From the NCBI RefSeq assembly GCF_000761245.1, contig NZ_AWOR01000001.1, positions 794,070-858,069 of the forward strand: 64,000 nucleotides of DNA, given 5' to 3'. The first letter of the stretch is position 1, and the number at the start of each line of letters is the position of its first letter. Under the pieces are notes generated by a model that ran no database searches, was not told the origin of the DNA, and saw nothing but the letters and a program-made list of their open reading frames with translations. Positions 1 to 9,386 of the stretch are shown here, one piece after another. The DNA comes from Comamonas testosteroni (GTDB lineage: Bacteria > Pseudomonadota > Gammaproteobacteria > Burkholderiales > Burkholderiaceae_C). The position numbers were made by a program, and so were the translations under genes.

Positions 1-1374
1 GCCGAAGTGGCCGTAGCCCGAATTCTTCACGCCGCCGAAAGGCATCTGGGCTTCGTCGTGCACGGTGGGGCCGTTGACGTGGCAGATGCCCGCTTCGATG
101 CGGCCGGCCACGCGCCAGCCGCGCGCTGTGTCTTTGGTATAGACGGCGGAAGACAGGCCGAACTCGTTGTCGTTGGCCATGGCGATGGCCTGCTCTTCGC
201 CGTTGACGCGCACGATGGCTTTCACGGGGGCGAAGGTTTCTTCGCGGAAGATGCGCATCTCGGGTGTCACGCCGTCTATCAGCGTGGCCGCCATCAGGGT
301 GTCGCTGGCCTTGCCGCCGCAAAGAATCCTGGCACCCTTGGCGACGGCGTCGTCGATCAGTTCGTTGACGCGGTTCACGGTGTTCATGTCCACGACGGAG
401 CCCAGCACCACAGGGCCTTTGCGGGGGTCGCCCAGAGGCAGGGTTGTGGCGCGGGCCACCAGTTTTTCGATGAATTCCTCGGCCACGGCCTCGTCCACGA
501 TGATGCGCTCGGTGGACATGCATATCTGGCCCGAGTTGGCGAAAGCGCCAAAGGTGCAGCCGGCCACGGCGGAGTCGATGTCGGCATCGTCCAGGACCAG
601 GAACGGGGCCTTGCCGCCCAGCTCCAGAATGACGGGCTTGAGGTGTTTGGCGCAGGTCTGGCCGATGATGCGGCCCACGCGCGTGGAGCCCGTGAAGTTC
701 ACGCGGCGCACGGCGGGGTGGGCCACCATGGCTTCGACCACTGTGCCGGCGTCTTCGGGCGCATTGGTCACAAAGTTCACCACGCCGGGCGGCAAGCCGC
801 CTTCCTGCAGCGCTTCGATGATCAGGCCGTGGGTGGCGGGGCAGAGCTCCGAGCCCTTGAGGATCACGGTATTGCCGCAGGCCAGGGGCGTGGCAATGGC
901 GCGCACGGCCAGGATGATGGGGGCATTCCAGGGGGCGATGCCCAGCACCACGCCAGCAGGCTGGCGTACAGCCATGGCCATGCTGCCGGGAATGTCCGAA
1001 GGAATCAGCTGGCCGTTGATCTGGGTGGTCAGCGATGCGGCTTCGAGAAACATATTGGCGGCCAGATGCACATTGAAGCCGGCCCAGATGCCGGAGGCGC
1101 CGGTTTCTGCGGCCATGGCTGCGGCAAAGGCCTCGGCCTTGGCTTCCAGGGCCTGGGAGGCCTTCATCAGCATCAGCCTGCGTTCTGTGGGCCCCAGGGC
1201 CGCCCAGGCCGGGAAGGCCGCCTGAGCGGCTTGCACGGCACGCACGGCATCGGCTGTTGTGGCGGCCGGGGCACGCGTGGCGACCGATCCGTCCAGAGGG
1301 TTCCTGCGCTCGAAAGTGGCGCCATTGCTGGCCTGTACGGTCTGACCGCCGATGAGCATGCTTTGTTCAATCAT
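1..1374 (-). CDS. NAD(P)-dependent aldehyde dehydrogenase (partial, C-terminus off the window)
   Basis: Oxidises an aldehyde to its acid with NAD(P); overall it reads like the vanillin/salicylaldehyde dehydrogenase group, but the substrate cannot be fixed from sequence. The minus-strand frame opens with ATG at 1374 (MIEQSMLIGGQ) behind an AGGAAG ribosome site and stays open for 458 codons to base 1. Visible motifs are FTGSTRVG of the cofactor fold, the general base Glu251 in LELGGK and the catalytic Cys285 in GQICMS. About 25 C-terminal residues are missing because the window ends. It diverges from an AraC-type regulator that is the likely local controller. Confidence 0.93.
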   Translation of the reverse strand, partial: MIEQSMLIGGQTVQASNGATFERRNPLDGSVATRAPAATTADAVRAVQAAQAAFPAWAALGPTERRLMLMKASQALEAKAEAFAAAMAAETGASGIWAGFNVHLAANMFLEAASLTTQINGQLIPSDIPGSMAMAVRQPAGVVLGIAPWNAPIILAVRAIATPLACGNTVILKGSELCPATHGLIIEALQEGGLPPGVVNFVTNAPEDAGTVVEAMVAHPAVRRVNFTGSTRVGRIIGQTCAKHLKPVILELGGKAPFLVLDDADIDSAVAGCTFGAFANSGQICMSTERIIVDEAVAEEFIEKLVARATTLPLGDPRKGPVVLGSVVDMNTVNRVNELIDDAVAKGARILCGGKASDTLMAATLIDGVTPEMRIFREETFAPVKAIVRVNGEEQAIAMANDNEFGLSSAVYTKDTARGWRVAGRIEAGICHVNGPTVHDEAQMPFGGVKNSGYGHFG

Positions 1375-1457
1375 CTTCGCTTCCTTCACTACCAAGGGCG
1401 CGTGACCGCAGTCACTGCTTGTTGATGCAAGTTGAAAAAGTGGGAGCTGGTGTCGTT

Positions 1458-1593
1458 GCACAAGGCTTGTGCCACCGGGCTCGTCTCCCCCTTTTGTGGT
1501 GTTTCGCCTGACACTGGCGTGTGAGTGATCGTAGGAAAAGCCTTGGCAAGATGCTGTGCGCAATGTGCACAAACCGTTTGACGAATCGTGCAC
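1458..1593. promoter_or_regulatory. candidate operators in the ALDH/AraC divergent intergenic region (1375-1729)
   Basis: The 355-bp gene-free gap between the dehydrogenase and the AraC gene holds a perfect 15-bp palindrome, GCACAAGGCTTGTGC, at 1458-1472, about 85 bp upstream of the dehydrogenase start. It also holds two GTGCAC hexamers at 1565-1570 and 1588-1593, 23 bp apart. Either could bind the AraC-type protein. I see no convincing protein-coding gene in the gap. Assignment to the regulator is inference. Confidence 0.35.
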
Positions 1594-1729
1594 GTGACCT
1601 AGGGTTTGCACTAGTTTGAAAGCAGTGTGGGAGATTCTTCATGGCCTGAGCACCAAAGTGCTCACTTACCGATAATTGCTGTACTTTGTCGGCACAGGCA
1701 GAGATAGATACAACGAGGAGTCAAGGCCC

Positions 1730-2680
1730 ATGACCGCGCCCGTGGTACTGAGTACCGATGGTCTTCCCGAGAAGGAAACTGCACCAGCCTGGCAGGACTG
1801 GATGGCGCAGCTGTTCTCGGGGCTGGATACGGATCTGTATGGCGACACCTGTTTTGACGGGCATCTGAGCGTGGCATACGCAGGCGATGTGATGCTCACC
1901 AAGCTGGATGCCGGGCGCCACCGCGTCATACGCGACAGCCACCGTCTGCGCGACAGCGAAGCGGCCTATCTCAAGATCGTGGCGCCCTGGAGCGGCCATG
2001 CCGAGGTGCAGCAGTACGGCAGCAAGGCCTGCGTGAGCAATGGCAGCTGGGCCATCTATGACACCTCGCAGCCCTATGTGGTGGCCAACCCTCAGCACAC
2101 GGAGCACCTGATCATGATGGTGCCCAAACAGAGCATTGCCGATCGAGGCCTGCGTCTGGAAAACCTCATGGGTCGATCGGTAGGGGGCAGCGCCGGCATT
2201 GCGCGCATTGCTCTGCAGACCATGCGCAGCACTTACCAGGAACTGGACAATATGGCGGCACCGCTGGCGCGCCGCGCCGGGGAGTTGCTGGTGGACATGG
2301 TGCATCTGTCCCTGCAGGCACTTGGCGGGCAGGCCACGGCGGTGACGCAAAAGCAGGCCCTGTACGACCGCATCTGCGAGCATGTGGCCTGCCATGTGCG
2401 CGACCCCGGGTTGTCGGTCGATCAGGTGGCCGAAGCACTCAATTGCAGCCGTCGGCATCTGCACAACGCCTTTGCGGGGCGAGACCAGTCGCTGGGCGGC
2501 TTCATCCAGCAAAGCCGGCTGGAGCTCTGTATGCGTGAGCTGCATTCTGCGGCGCTTGCGCATCGCACCATCACCGAGATCGCCATGGGCTGCGGTTTTG
2601 GCAACAGCGCGCACTTCAGCCGGGCCTTCAAGGCCTATGCCGGCATGTCGCCGTCCGAGTTCAGAGCGCTTGGTCATTGA
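1730..2680 (+). CDS. AraC/FeaR-family transcriptional regulator
   Basis: A 316-aa regulator with an N-terminal ligand-sensing domain of the AraC_binding_2 (FeaR-like) kind and a C-terminal pair of helix-turn-helix motifs. The second motif is clear in ITEIAMGCGFGNSAHFSRAF, and the protein ends in the family-typical GMSPSEFRALG. ATG 1730 is chosen over the longer in-frame start at 1676 because CGAGGAG lies about 9 bases upstream. It is transcribed away from the aldehyde dehydrogenase, and FeaR-like proteins commonly activate a neighbouring aldehyde dehydrogenase gene, so control of that gene is likely but not shown. Confidence 0.9.
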   Translation: MTAPVVLSTDGLPEKETAPAWQDWMAQLFSGLDTDLYGDTCFDGHLSVAYAGDVMLTKLDAGRHRVIRDSHRLRDSEAAYLKIVAPWSGHAEVQQYGSKACVSNGSWAIYDTSQPYVVANPQHTEHLIMMVPKQSIADRGLRLENLMGRSVGGSAGIARIALQTMRSTYQELDNMAAPLARRAGELLVDMVHLSLQALGGQATAVTQKQALYDRICEHVACHVRDPGLSVDQVAEALNCSRRHLHNAFAGRDQSLGGFIQQSRLELCMRELHSAALAHRTITEIAMGCGFGNSAHFSRAFKAYAGMSPSEFRALGH

Positions 2681-2751
2681 TCTGTGCCGACCAGCGTTTT
2701 CGAGGCCTATAGGACAATGCAGTCCGTTGCTTAGAAAGCAGGACTGTATTC

Positions 2752-3876
2752 ATGGACATCAATACGCCGCTCACCCTGCTGGGTGGGCTCACCGCCTCTC
2801 AATTCATGCGCAAGCATTGGCATAAAAAGCCTTTGCTGGTGCGCCAGGCCATCCCCGGCTTCAAGGCCCCGATTCCGCGTGCTCGCCTGCTGGCCATGGC
2901 GGGCGAGGATGGCGTGGAGTCGCGCCTGATCCAGCAGCTGGAAGGTGATAACTGGAAGCTCAGCCATGGTCCGCTGTCTCGTCGCAGCCTGCCTGCATTG
3001 ACCAAGCCGGGCTGGACCGTGCTGGTGCAGGGCGTGGACATGCATGACGCCAAAGCGCATGAGCTGCTGCAGCAATTCCGCTTTGTGCCCGAGGCGCGCC
3101 TTGATGATCTGATGATCAGCTTTGCCACCGATCAGGGGGGCGTAGGCCCGCATTTCGACAGCTATGACGTGTTTCTGCTGCAGGCCCAGGGCAAGCGCCG
3201 CTGGCGCATCGGTCGTCAAAAAGACCTGTCTTTGCAGCCGGGCAAGCCACTGAAAATTCTCTCCAATTTCGAGCCCGAGGAAGAGTTCGTTCTGGAGCCT
3301 GGCGACATGCTGTATCTGCCGCCCAAATGGGCGCATGACGGAGTGGCAGAAGGCGAGTGCATGACGTATTCGATAGGCTTTCGCTCGCCCGATCGCAGCG
3401 AGCTGGGCCGCGAGTTGCTGCTGCGCATGTCGGACGAGCCCGACGAGCCCGAGGCTGCGGTCATTTATCGCGACCCCAAGCAGGAGGCCGTGAGCAACCC
3501 GGCGCTGATTCCTGAAGGCATGTATGACTTTGCCCGCGAGGCACTGAAGAAGGCCATGGCCGAGCCGCTGGCGCTGGAGCGCGCGCTGGGCGAGTATCTG
3601 AGCGACCCCAAGCCCAATGTCTGGTTCGAGCATGGCGATGAAAACGGCATGTTCGAGAGCGTGGTGCTGGATCGCCGCACGCGCATGATGTATGACGCCA
3701 AGCACATCTTCATCAATGGCGAAAGCTATCTGGCAGGCGGCCGCGATGCCACGTTGATGCGCAAGCTGGCGGACACCAGGGCCCTGTCGCGCAAGGATCT
3801 GGCAACGGCCAGCGATGATGCGCTGGAGTTGCTGTCATCGTGGTTCGATGCGGGCTGGGTTCGCTCTGGCGACTGA
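2752..3876 (+). CDS. roxA: JmjC/cupin ribosomal protein uL16 arginine hydroxylase (RoxA/YcfD type)
   Basis: A 374-aa Fe(II)/2-oxoglutarate oxygenase of the cupin-4 family, matching E. coli YcfD/RoxA, which hydroxylates an arginine of ribosomal protein uL16. The iron triad is visible as His134 and Asp136 in GPHFDSYD and His195 in KWAHDGVA, with spacing as in the E. coli enzyme. N- and C-terminal regions have family-like length. It starts 71 bp after the AraC gene and probably has its own promoter. Family assignment is strong; the exact ribosomal target is known from the family only. Confidence 0.9.
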   Translation: MDINTPLTLLGGLTASQFMRKHWHKKPLLVRQAIPGFKAPIPRARLLAMAGEDGVESRLIQQLEGDNWKLSHGPLSRRSLPALTKPGWTVLVQGVDMHDAKAHELLQQFRFVPEARLDDLMISFATDQGGVGPHFDSYDVFLLQAQGKRRWRIGRQKDLSLQPGKPLKILSNFEPEEEFVLEPGDMLYLPPKWAHDGVAEGECMTYSIGFRSPDRSELGRELLLRMSDEPDEPEAAVIYRDPKQEAVSNPALIPEGMYDFAREALKKAMAEPLALERALGEYLSDPKPNVWFEHGDENGMFESVVLDRRTRMMYDAKHIFINGESYLAGGRDATLMRKLADTRALSRKDLATASDDALELLSSWFDAGWVRSGD

Positions 3877-4104
3877 AACAGGGTGGACTTGTAACAGCGA
3901 TCGTGCTAACTTACGGGTTTGTCCTCTGTGGCTTTTGTCGATTCGGCGGGCTTTGTATAGATTATGTAAATCTTCGTCAAAGCTCTGTCAGGGATTTGAC
4001 AGGAAGAAATTTATGCTCCACAGTGTGACTCAAGGCGAGCGTGGGCTTGCCCGGTAAATGAGAACGCACCGATTTGTGCAGAATTGTTTAGTTGCTGTCA
4101 GTGT

Positions 4105-4134
4105 TAGTCAGCAATGGGCAAAACTACCTATAAT
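4105..4134 (+). promoter_or_regulatory. promoter in the 377-bp gap before the Ala/Pro lipoprotein gene
   Basis: The gap 3877-4253 carries no convincing gene. A consensus -10 TATAAT lies at 4129-4134; the -35 is weak (TAGTCA at about 4105-4110). This would give an mRNA leader of roughly 110 bases before ATG 4254, which has AGGAAA as ribosome site. A TTGACA-like GATTTGACAGG earlier in the gap has no good partner. Confidence 0.5.
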
Positions 4135-4253
4135 GCGGGCTGAGTCGAATTTATCGTTTGACCTGATATGCCATAGCGATCAATAGCTGCAAAAGGCTGA
4201 CCGTAATGGCAATCTGCATACCGTCTGCTGAACCTACCATTTAGGAAACTGTC

Positions 4254-4523
4254 ATGAAGAACTCTCTGATTCTGGCTACCGTGATCGCTGCTGCTGCTCT
4301 GGCTGCTTGCGGCAAGAAGGAAGAAGCTCCTGCTGCTCCCGCTCCTGCTGTGGAAGCTCCTGCTGCTCCCGCTCCTGCTGCTGAAGCTCCTGCTGCTCCC
4401 GCCGCTGACGCTCCTGCTGCTCCTGCCGCTGACGCTCCTGCTGCCCCCGCCGCTGACGCTCCTGCTGCTCCTGCCGCTGACGCTCCTGCTGCTCCCGCCG
4501 CTGAAGCTCCTGCTGCCAAGTAA
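4254..4523 (+). CDS. small Ala/Pro/Glu repeat lipoprotein
   Basis: An 89-aa predicted lipoprotein of unknown function. The signal peptide (about residues 1-18) ends in the lipobox LAAC, so Cys19 would be lipidated. It is followed by GKKEE and then almost only EAPAAPAP and ADAPAAPA octapeptides. The mature protein has no room for a folded domain and would be an extended tether. It has its own promoter and a strong terminator, so it is a single-gene unit that is probably well expressed. Similar short alanine/proline lipoproteins are common hypotheticals in Burkholderiales. No enzymatic role can be read from it. Confidence 0.8.
   Translation: MKNSLILATVIAAAALAACGKKEEAPAAPAPAVEAPAAPAPAAEAPAAPAADAPAAPAADAPAAPAADAPAAPAADAPAAPAAEAPAAK
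4327..4516 (+). repeat. 24-bp in-frame minisatellite in the lipoprotein gene
   Basis: Four near-identical 24-bp units, with the Asp codon GAC at 4407, 4431, 4455 and 4479, encode ADAPAAPA. They are flanked by degenerate units encoding EAPAAPAP. The unit is a multiple of three, so copy-number changes alter only the length of the protein. Confidence 0.85.
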
Positions 4524-4564
4524 TTCGCTGCATCAGCCAGCTTGAGGCCCAGGCCTCGAGCATG

Positions 4565-4593
4565 AAAAAACCGCACTGAGGTGCGGTTTTTTT
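4565..4593 (+). terminator. rho-independent terminator of the lipoprotein gene
   Basis: The stem CCGCAC/GTGCGG with loop TGAG is followed by a run of seven T, 40-70 bases after the stop codon. Confidence 0.9.
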
Positions 4594-4777
4594 ACGTCTG
4601 GATTTCGCAGCGGATTTTCACAAGCTGCGGATGCTTGTCGGCATACAAGGTCTGCACCTGTATCTACTCCTGTATCTGCACCTGTTCTGCACTTAGATGG
4701 ATTTGCGGGCAAGCGCGCGTCATGAGCTGCAGCCCCCAAGCCGAAGTTCGATTCGTTCGGAGATTCGTTCGGACATG

Positions 4778-4812
4778 AAAAAAGCCACCAGAGCGCAGTC
4801 CGGTGGCTTTTG
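4778..4812 (-). terminator. rho-independent terminator of bamC
   Basis: On the minus strand, AAAAGCCACCGG pairs with its complement around a short loop and runs into six T, 20-50 bases after the bamC stop. The rest of the 307-bp gap (4524-4830) holds only small direct repeats such as GATTCGTTCGGA twice, and no gene. Confidence 0.85.
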
Positions 4813-4830
4813 TATGGGGCGCAGCGCTCT

Positions 4831-5943
4831 TTACTTCAGATCATCAGTGATGATGCGCACGATGCGCTGGCCGTTGGTGGAGCTGTCCGGCTGGCCTTGC
4901 TCATTGAGCACGCTGACCTGGGACTTGTTGCCGTCACCCTTGACCTGGATCTGATACTTCTGAGGCGCAGCAGCTTCCTTGCCCTGGCTGAAGATCTTGC
5001 TGAAGAAGCCCTTGGACTCAGGCTTGGCGTTCGGGTCCACGTAGCGCACATAGTAGAGGCCACGGCTGCGGTCGCGGTCTTCCACGGTGAAGCCGGTGCG
5101 GTCCAGCGCCACGCCAACGCGGCGCCATGCGCGCTCAAAGCCTTCTTCCAGCTGCAAAGTGGGCACGCCGTTGACGGTGTCCATGCGTGCGCCGGTCGAT
5201 GTGGTGGCCGCAGACCTATCGGCCTTGGCGACGGCAGAGGCCTGCTCTTCGCTCACGCCCAGCTTGACCATGATGCGGCGCAGGAATTCGGTTTCCAGTT
5301 CGGGGTCGCGAGGACGTGGTTGCCAGATGGTGTTGTCCTTGCGCTCGCTGGTGTAGACCTCCTGCATGCCACGGTGGGTGACATAGATGCGGGTCTTGCC
5401 ATCGGGCTCGCGCTCCAGGCGGGTGCGGAATTTGTCGCGCTCGCTGGTGGAGTAGAGCGAATCGAACACCTTGCCCAGGCTTCTGCGGATGATGTCCTGA
5501 GGCAGCTTGGCGCGGTTTTCGGCCCAGTCGGTCTCGAGAATGCCCAGCTGGCGGTCTTCCATCGAGTAGATGAAACCGTTTTCCAGCCAGAAGTCACGAG
5601 TGGGTTCCCAGAGCTTGTCGGCTGCACGATCAACCACGAGCCAATGCTCGGCACCGTCGCGCTCGATGCGGACGTCGCCGATCTTGTTGGCCGCGGTGTT
5701 GTTGTCGGTCGGCTTGGCTGCCTTGGCATTGGCCTGCATGGCAGCAGCGGATACCACGCCACCAGGGACGGTATAGCGCGAGTCTTGCGACAGCTGCGTC
5801 AGATCCGGAGGGACTTCAAGAGAGGGAGCCTGATTCTTGCCCGCGCTCTTGTAGTCGATCTTGGTCTCTTGGAACGTGGTCGTGCAGGCAGACAGGCCCA
5901 GCGCGATGCTGAGCAGGCTCAAACGTGCTGTTTGTTGTTTCAC
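4831..5943 (-). CDS. bamC: outer membrane protein assembly factor BamC (NlpB), lipoprotein
   Basis: Lipoprotein subunit of the BAM complex that inserts beta-barrel proteins into the outer membrane. The 370-aa protein starts with a lipoprotein signal ending in GLSAC (Cys20). It is followed by the unstructured KSAGKNQAPSLEVPPDLTQL segment typical of BamC and two helix-grip domains. The start codon is GTG at 5943, supported by AAGGA nine bases upstream. It follows dapA on the same strand by 63 bp, the same dapA-bamC order as in E. coli, which strengthens the call. Confidence 0.93.
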   Translation of the reverse strand: MKQQTARLSLLSIALGLSACTTTFQETKIDYKSAGKNQAPSLEVPPDLTQLSQDSRYTVPGGVVSAAAMQANAKAAKPTDNNTAANKIGDVRIERDGAEHWLVVDRAADKLWEPTRDFWLENGFIYSMEDRQLGILETDWAENRAKLPQDIIRRSLGKVFDSLYSTSERDKFRTRLEREPDGKTRIYVTHRGMQEVYTSERKDNTIWQPRPRDPELETEFLRRIMVKLGVSEEQASAVAKADRSAATTSTGARMDTVNGVPTLQLEEGFERAWRRVGVALDRTGFTVEDRDRSRGLYYVRYVDPNAKPESKGFFSKIFSQGKEAAAPQKYQIQVKGDGNKSQVSVLNEQGQPDSSTNGQRIVRIITDDLK

Positions 5944-6006
5944 GCGGATTGTCCTTGGGTAGCGTTCAAGCTATGTGCGAAAAACCGCTAGCTTAGCGCA
6001 ACTCGA

Positions 6007-6903
6007 TCACAGTACGCCAACTTTACGCAGAGCATCCTCAACAACTGCTTCGCATTGCTCGCTCAGCGGCGTCATGGGCAGGCGCATGGCGGGGCCGCAC
6101 AAACCCATGCGGGCTGCTGCCCATTTCACGGGAATGGGATTGGCTTCCACAAACAGGCTCTTGTGCAGGGGCATGAGCTTGAACTGGATTTCCATGGCGC
6201 GCTTGGTATCGCCGGCCATGGCGGCCTTGCACAGCTCGCTCATCAGGCGGGGCGCGACGTTGGCCGTCACGCTGATATTGCCGTGGCCGCCGCACAGCAT
6301 CAGTGCCACGGCGGTGGGGTCGTCGCCGGAGTAGACGCCGAAGCCGGCAGGCACGTCGCGGATCAGCCATTGAGCACGCTCGATGTTGCCGGTGGCTTCC
6401 TTGATGCCGATGATGCCGGGGATCTGGGCCAGGCGCAGCACGGTGTCATGCTGCATGTCCGCAACCGAGCGGCCGGGCACGTTGTACAGCACCACGGGCA
6501 GGTCTCCAGTGGCTTCGGCGATGGCCTTGAAGTGCTGGTACTGGCCTTCCTGCGTGGGCTTGTTGTAGTAGGGAACGACCTGCAGCTGGCTGTCGGCGCC
6601 CACCTTCTTGGCGTACTTGGCCAGCTCGATGGCTTCGTGCGTGCTGTTGGCACCGCAGCCGGCCATGATGGAGACGCGGCCGGCGGCCTGTTCCACGGCG
6701 ACACGAATGATTTCGCAATGCTCTTCGACATTCACGGTGGGCGATTCACCGGTGGTGCCGACCACACCGATGCAGTTGGTGCCTTCGGCCACATGCCAGT
6801 CGATGAGTTTGCGCAGCGACGGGTAGTCGACGCTACCGTCTTCGAGCATGGGCGTAATGAGGGCAACAATGCTGCCAGTGAGAGCAACGGAGGGTGATGT
6901 CAT
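6007..6903 (-). CDS. dapA: 4-hydroxy-tetrahydrodipicolinate synthase
   Basis: First committed step of lysine/diaminopimelate synthesis, condensing pyruvate with aspartate semialdehyde. The 298-aa protein shows the TIM-barrel DapA signature: GTTGES near residue 45, PYYNKPTQ with the catalytic tyrosine, and the Schiff-base Lys168 in [11 protein letters not shown] 6903 (MTSPSVAL) fits the family length; an upstream in-frame ATG at 6975 would add 24 residues unlike DapA. It is probably co-transcribed with bamC, and the aspartokinase gene lysC of the same pathway is at 62.5 kb. Confidence 0.96.
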   Translation of the reverse strand: MTSPSVALTGSIVALITPMLEDGSVDYPSLRKLIDWHVAEGTNCIGVVGTTGESPTVNVEEHCEIIRVAVEQAAGRVSIMAGCGANSTHEAIELAKYAKKVGADSQLQVVPYYNKPTQEGQYQHFKAIAEATGDLPVVLYNVPGRSVADMQHDTVLRLAQIPGIIGIKEATGNIERAQWLIRDVPAGFGVYSGDDPTAVALMLCGGHGNISVTANVAPRLMSELCKAAMAGDTKRAMEIQFKLMPLHKSLFVEANPIPVKWAAARMGLCGPAMRLPMTPLSEQCEAVVEDALRKVGVL

Positions 6904-7201
6904 ATCCGCAATCAGAAAACGGTAAAAATGAATTCTACAAACAGGGACAGGGTGCAGGCAGTGGTTTGCCATCAACAGTGTCTAGCAAAACTCTGTTTTT
7001 GTCGAAGTGTTGTTGATAAATGACGGAATGACGAAATATTTAATTTTTGTGCGTCATATTGTTCGTTGATCGTGGCTCTGTTTCGGACGGCATGGCTGCA
7101 ATCTGGCGGCTTTGCGGGTCTTGCACGATGCGGCCGGTCCGCCATCCTCAAAGCCTGCAGGCAGGCCCGGCGACCACAGGTCCGACCCCGCCGGCATCGC
7201 T

Positions 7202-9352
7202 TCAGTTCGCGCTGTAGTTCCAGGCGCTGATATGGGCCTGCGCCAGCCGCTCCATGAAGTGCTCGGCATCTGCCGAGCGCACCACGGTCATGCGCAGGCT
7301 GTCGTCATCGGTGGCCAGCTTGATCAGGGCCAGCTGGCGGCCGCTCAGATGTTCGGCCATGTTCTCCAGGCCCGATTCAACACCGTCAGCGGGCGTGTCC
7401 CATTGCCAGTCATCGGTGCCTGGCAGCCAGTGCGTGGCGGCAATGCCCTCGGCGTCCTTCCAGTCAAAGCGGGCGAACTGATCGGCAACGGCCAGCAGAT
7501 GCACCCAGTACAGGGTCAGCGCGTTTTCTCCTGCGGGCAGATGCATGACATCGGGGTCGATCTCGTCATCTTCGTCCCAGCCCATGTCGTCAGGATCAGG
7601 TGCCGCCACGCAGTCGCGCCATTGCTGCAACAGCTGTGCGGCCCGGCTTTCGTCATTCAGGCAGAGAATGCGCGAAATATCCTGCATCCAGTCCCCATCC
7701 TCTGCCTCTATCAGTTCCGCGCGGGTCATGGTCGTGGTTTCGGGGGTGTCGCTACCCAGGCCCTTGAACATGCCGCGCAGCGCATTGCGGTAGTCCTCCC
7801 AGGTTTCTCCGGTGCGGGTGATGCTGAAGTCCTGGATGGAGAACATGACCAGTTCGGCCTGCGGCCCTTCGCCCGCAAAGGTGAGCAGTTCATTTTTCTT
7901 CGGACTGCAGTTCAGCGGCGGGCACCAGATATCAGGGGCGGCCAGCAGCTTGCCTTTGGTGCTGAAGATGCGCGGCTCGCCTTTTTCGGTGATGGCCAGA
8001 AGCTTGCGGCCGGGAAATACCTTGGGGGGCGAGCTGCTGAAGCCGCGCTCTATGGTCTTGAACTGACAGGGGATGATTTCCTGGCCGCGGATGTCGATCA
8101 CGCCTTCGAGCATGCGGTGCTCCTGCTCGCCGTGCTCGTTGACAAAGGGTTCCCGGACGCAGGCGACGGCCAGTTCTGTCTTGGCGCTGAAGTCGTTGAT
8201 GTGCCAGTAGCGGCTGGCATCGAACAGCGGCAGGCCGTCGGCCTTGAGCAGCAACTGGCGCGAGTCGCCATAAGGGCCTTGTTCGGCACGGATGAATTCG
8301 TCGTGCTCCTCATTGTAGTCGATGCTGCTGAGCCCTTCGTGCAGCAGCGCGAGGCCGGGCAGGTTGCGCAGCTCCTGCATGTTTTCCTGCCCCGGTGATC
8401 GGCAGGCCATCACCTGGGGCGTGACGGCATAGGCGTCGCGATAGCCCTCGGAGGGCGATACCAGCCAGACTCCGTTCAGATCCTTGATGCCGGACTTCGC
8501 ACCTTCGCCCGGCGTGGTCTCGGGATAGTGCACGCTCAGATGCTCGCCAGAGACAAAGGTCATGCTTGCGCCTTCCACGGGGCGCTGCAGCCAGCGGCCG
8601 TATGGTGTGACCATGCCCACAGGCCAGTGGCCGCGCTCGGCCTCGTTCTGTGGCTTCAGGCCCGTGCGCGGGTGCAGCTTGGGCATGACGTAATAGCTTT
8701 CGGTCGCTTCGTCCCAGGCACCATGGTGGCGTGGCTCGTAGTGATCGGCCAGCCAGGCGGGCCAGTCTTCTTCGCTTTGCTGCTCGATGACCTCGGTGCG
8801 GGCGATGACCGCGTCGCTCCACCATCCCAGATGGGATTGCGGCGCCCGCTTCAAGGCCTGCAGAGATTCGGGCAGCTCGCCGCCGCTGCAGCTCCATTGC
8901 CGACATAGCTCGCGCTGGGCCAGCAAAAAGGTCGTGAACTGCGCTTCGTCAAAGTCATGCGGACATAGCGTGGCGCAGTCCAGCAGCAGCCATTGGCGCG
9001 TGCTGGTGCTGATGGTGTGATCGATTTGCTGCCATTGCTTCTTGACGGAGTCGGGCCAATGCGCAGGGCTTTTTGCGGGCAGTGGCTCAATCACGCCCTT
9101 GAGCCATTGCCAGCGGGCCCGAACCTGCTCCATGGGGGCTGTCAGGGCCGAGAGGCTTTGCTTGTCCCGATAGGCGCTGCAGGGCACCAGCTCGGGCAGA
9201 TGCTGCGCATCGCCCAGCAGCACGCTGAACAGCAGCGGCGTGCTGCTGAACCATTCGGCCCAGCCCTCGCAGCTGCCGCCGGGCTCTGCGGGCCACTCTG
9301 TCTCCGGGCCGGGGCGTTCGTCGTGGGCAAGCAGCAGGGCGTAGGCGGGCAT
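7202..9352 (-). CDS. 716-aa protein of unknown function with a WG-like repeat segment
   Basis: I do not recognise this family. ATG 9352 (MPAYALLLAHDERPG) is preferred because the longer frame to 9595 runs into the neighbouring methyltransferase gene. There is no signal peptide or membrane helix. The middle, around residues 415-432, reads GVIDIRGQEIIPCQFKTIE, which resembles one WG repeat (beta-propeller-like). The N-terminal third is Trp-rich and the C-terminal third acidic (DMGWDEDDEIDPD). It follows the methyltransferase by 34 bp on the same strand. The reading frame is long and clean, so it is a real gene, but any function would be a guess. Confidence 0.8.
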   Translation of the reverse strand: MPAYALLLAHDERPGPETEWPAEPGGSCEGWAEWFSSTPLLFSVLLGDAQHLPELVPCSAYRDKQSLSALTAPMEQVRARWQWLKGVIEPLPAKSPAHWPDSVKKQWQQIDHTISTSTRQWLLLDCATLCPHDFDEAQFTTFLLAQRELCRQWSCSGGELPESLQALKRAPQSHLGWWSDAVIARTEVIEQQSEEDWPAWLADHYEPRHHGAWDEATESYYVMPKLHPRTGLKPQNEAERGHWPVGMVTPYGRWLQRPVEGASMTFVSGEHLSVHYPETTPGEGAKSGIKDLNGVWLVSPSEGYRDAYAVTPQVMACRSPGQENMQELRNLPGLALLHEGLSSIDYNEEHDEFIRAEQGPYGDSRQLLLKADGLPLFDASRYWHINDFSAKTELAVACVREPFVNEHGEQEHRMLEGVIDIRGQEIIPCQFKTIERGFSSSPPKVFPGRKLLAITEKGEPRIFSTKGKLLAAPDIWCPPLNCSPKKNELLTFAGEGPQAELVMFSIQDFSITRTGETWEDYRNALRGMFKGLGSDTPETTTMTRAELIEAEDGDWMQDISRILCLNDESRAAQLLQQWRDCVAAPDPDDMGWDEDDEIDPDVMHLPAGENALTLYWVHLLAVADQFARFDWKDAEGIAATHWLPGTDDWQWDTPADGVESGLENMAEHLSGRQLALIKLATDDDSLRMTVVRSADAEHFMERLAQAHISAWNYSAN

Positions 9353-9386
9353 GGCAGTCGGGCAGATCGGGATCGGAAGAAGGGTG

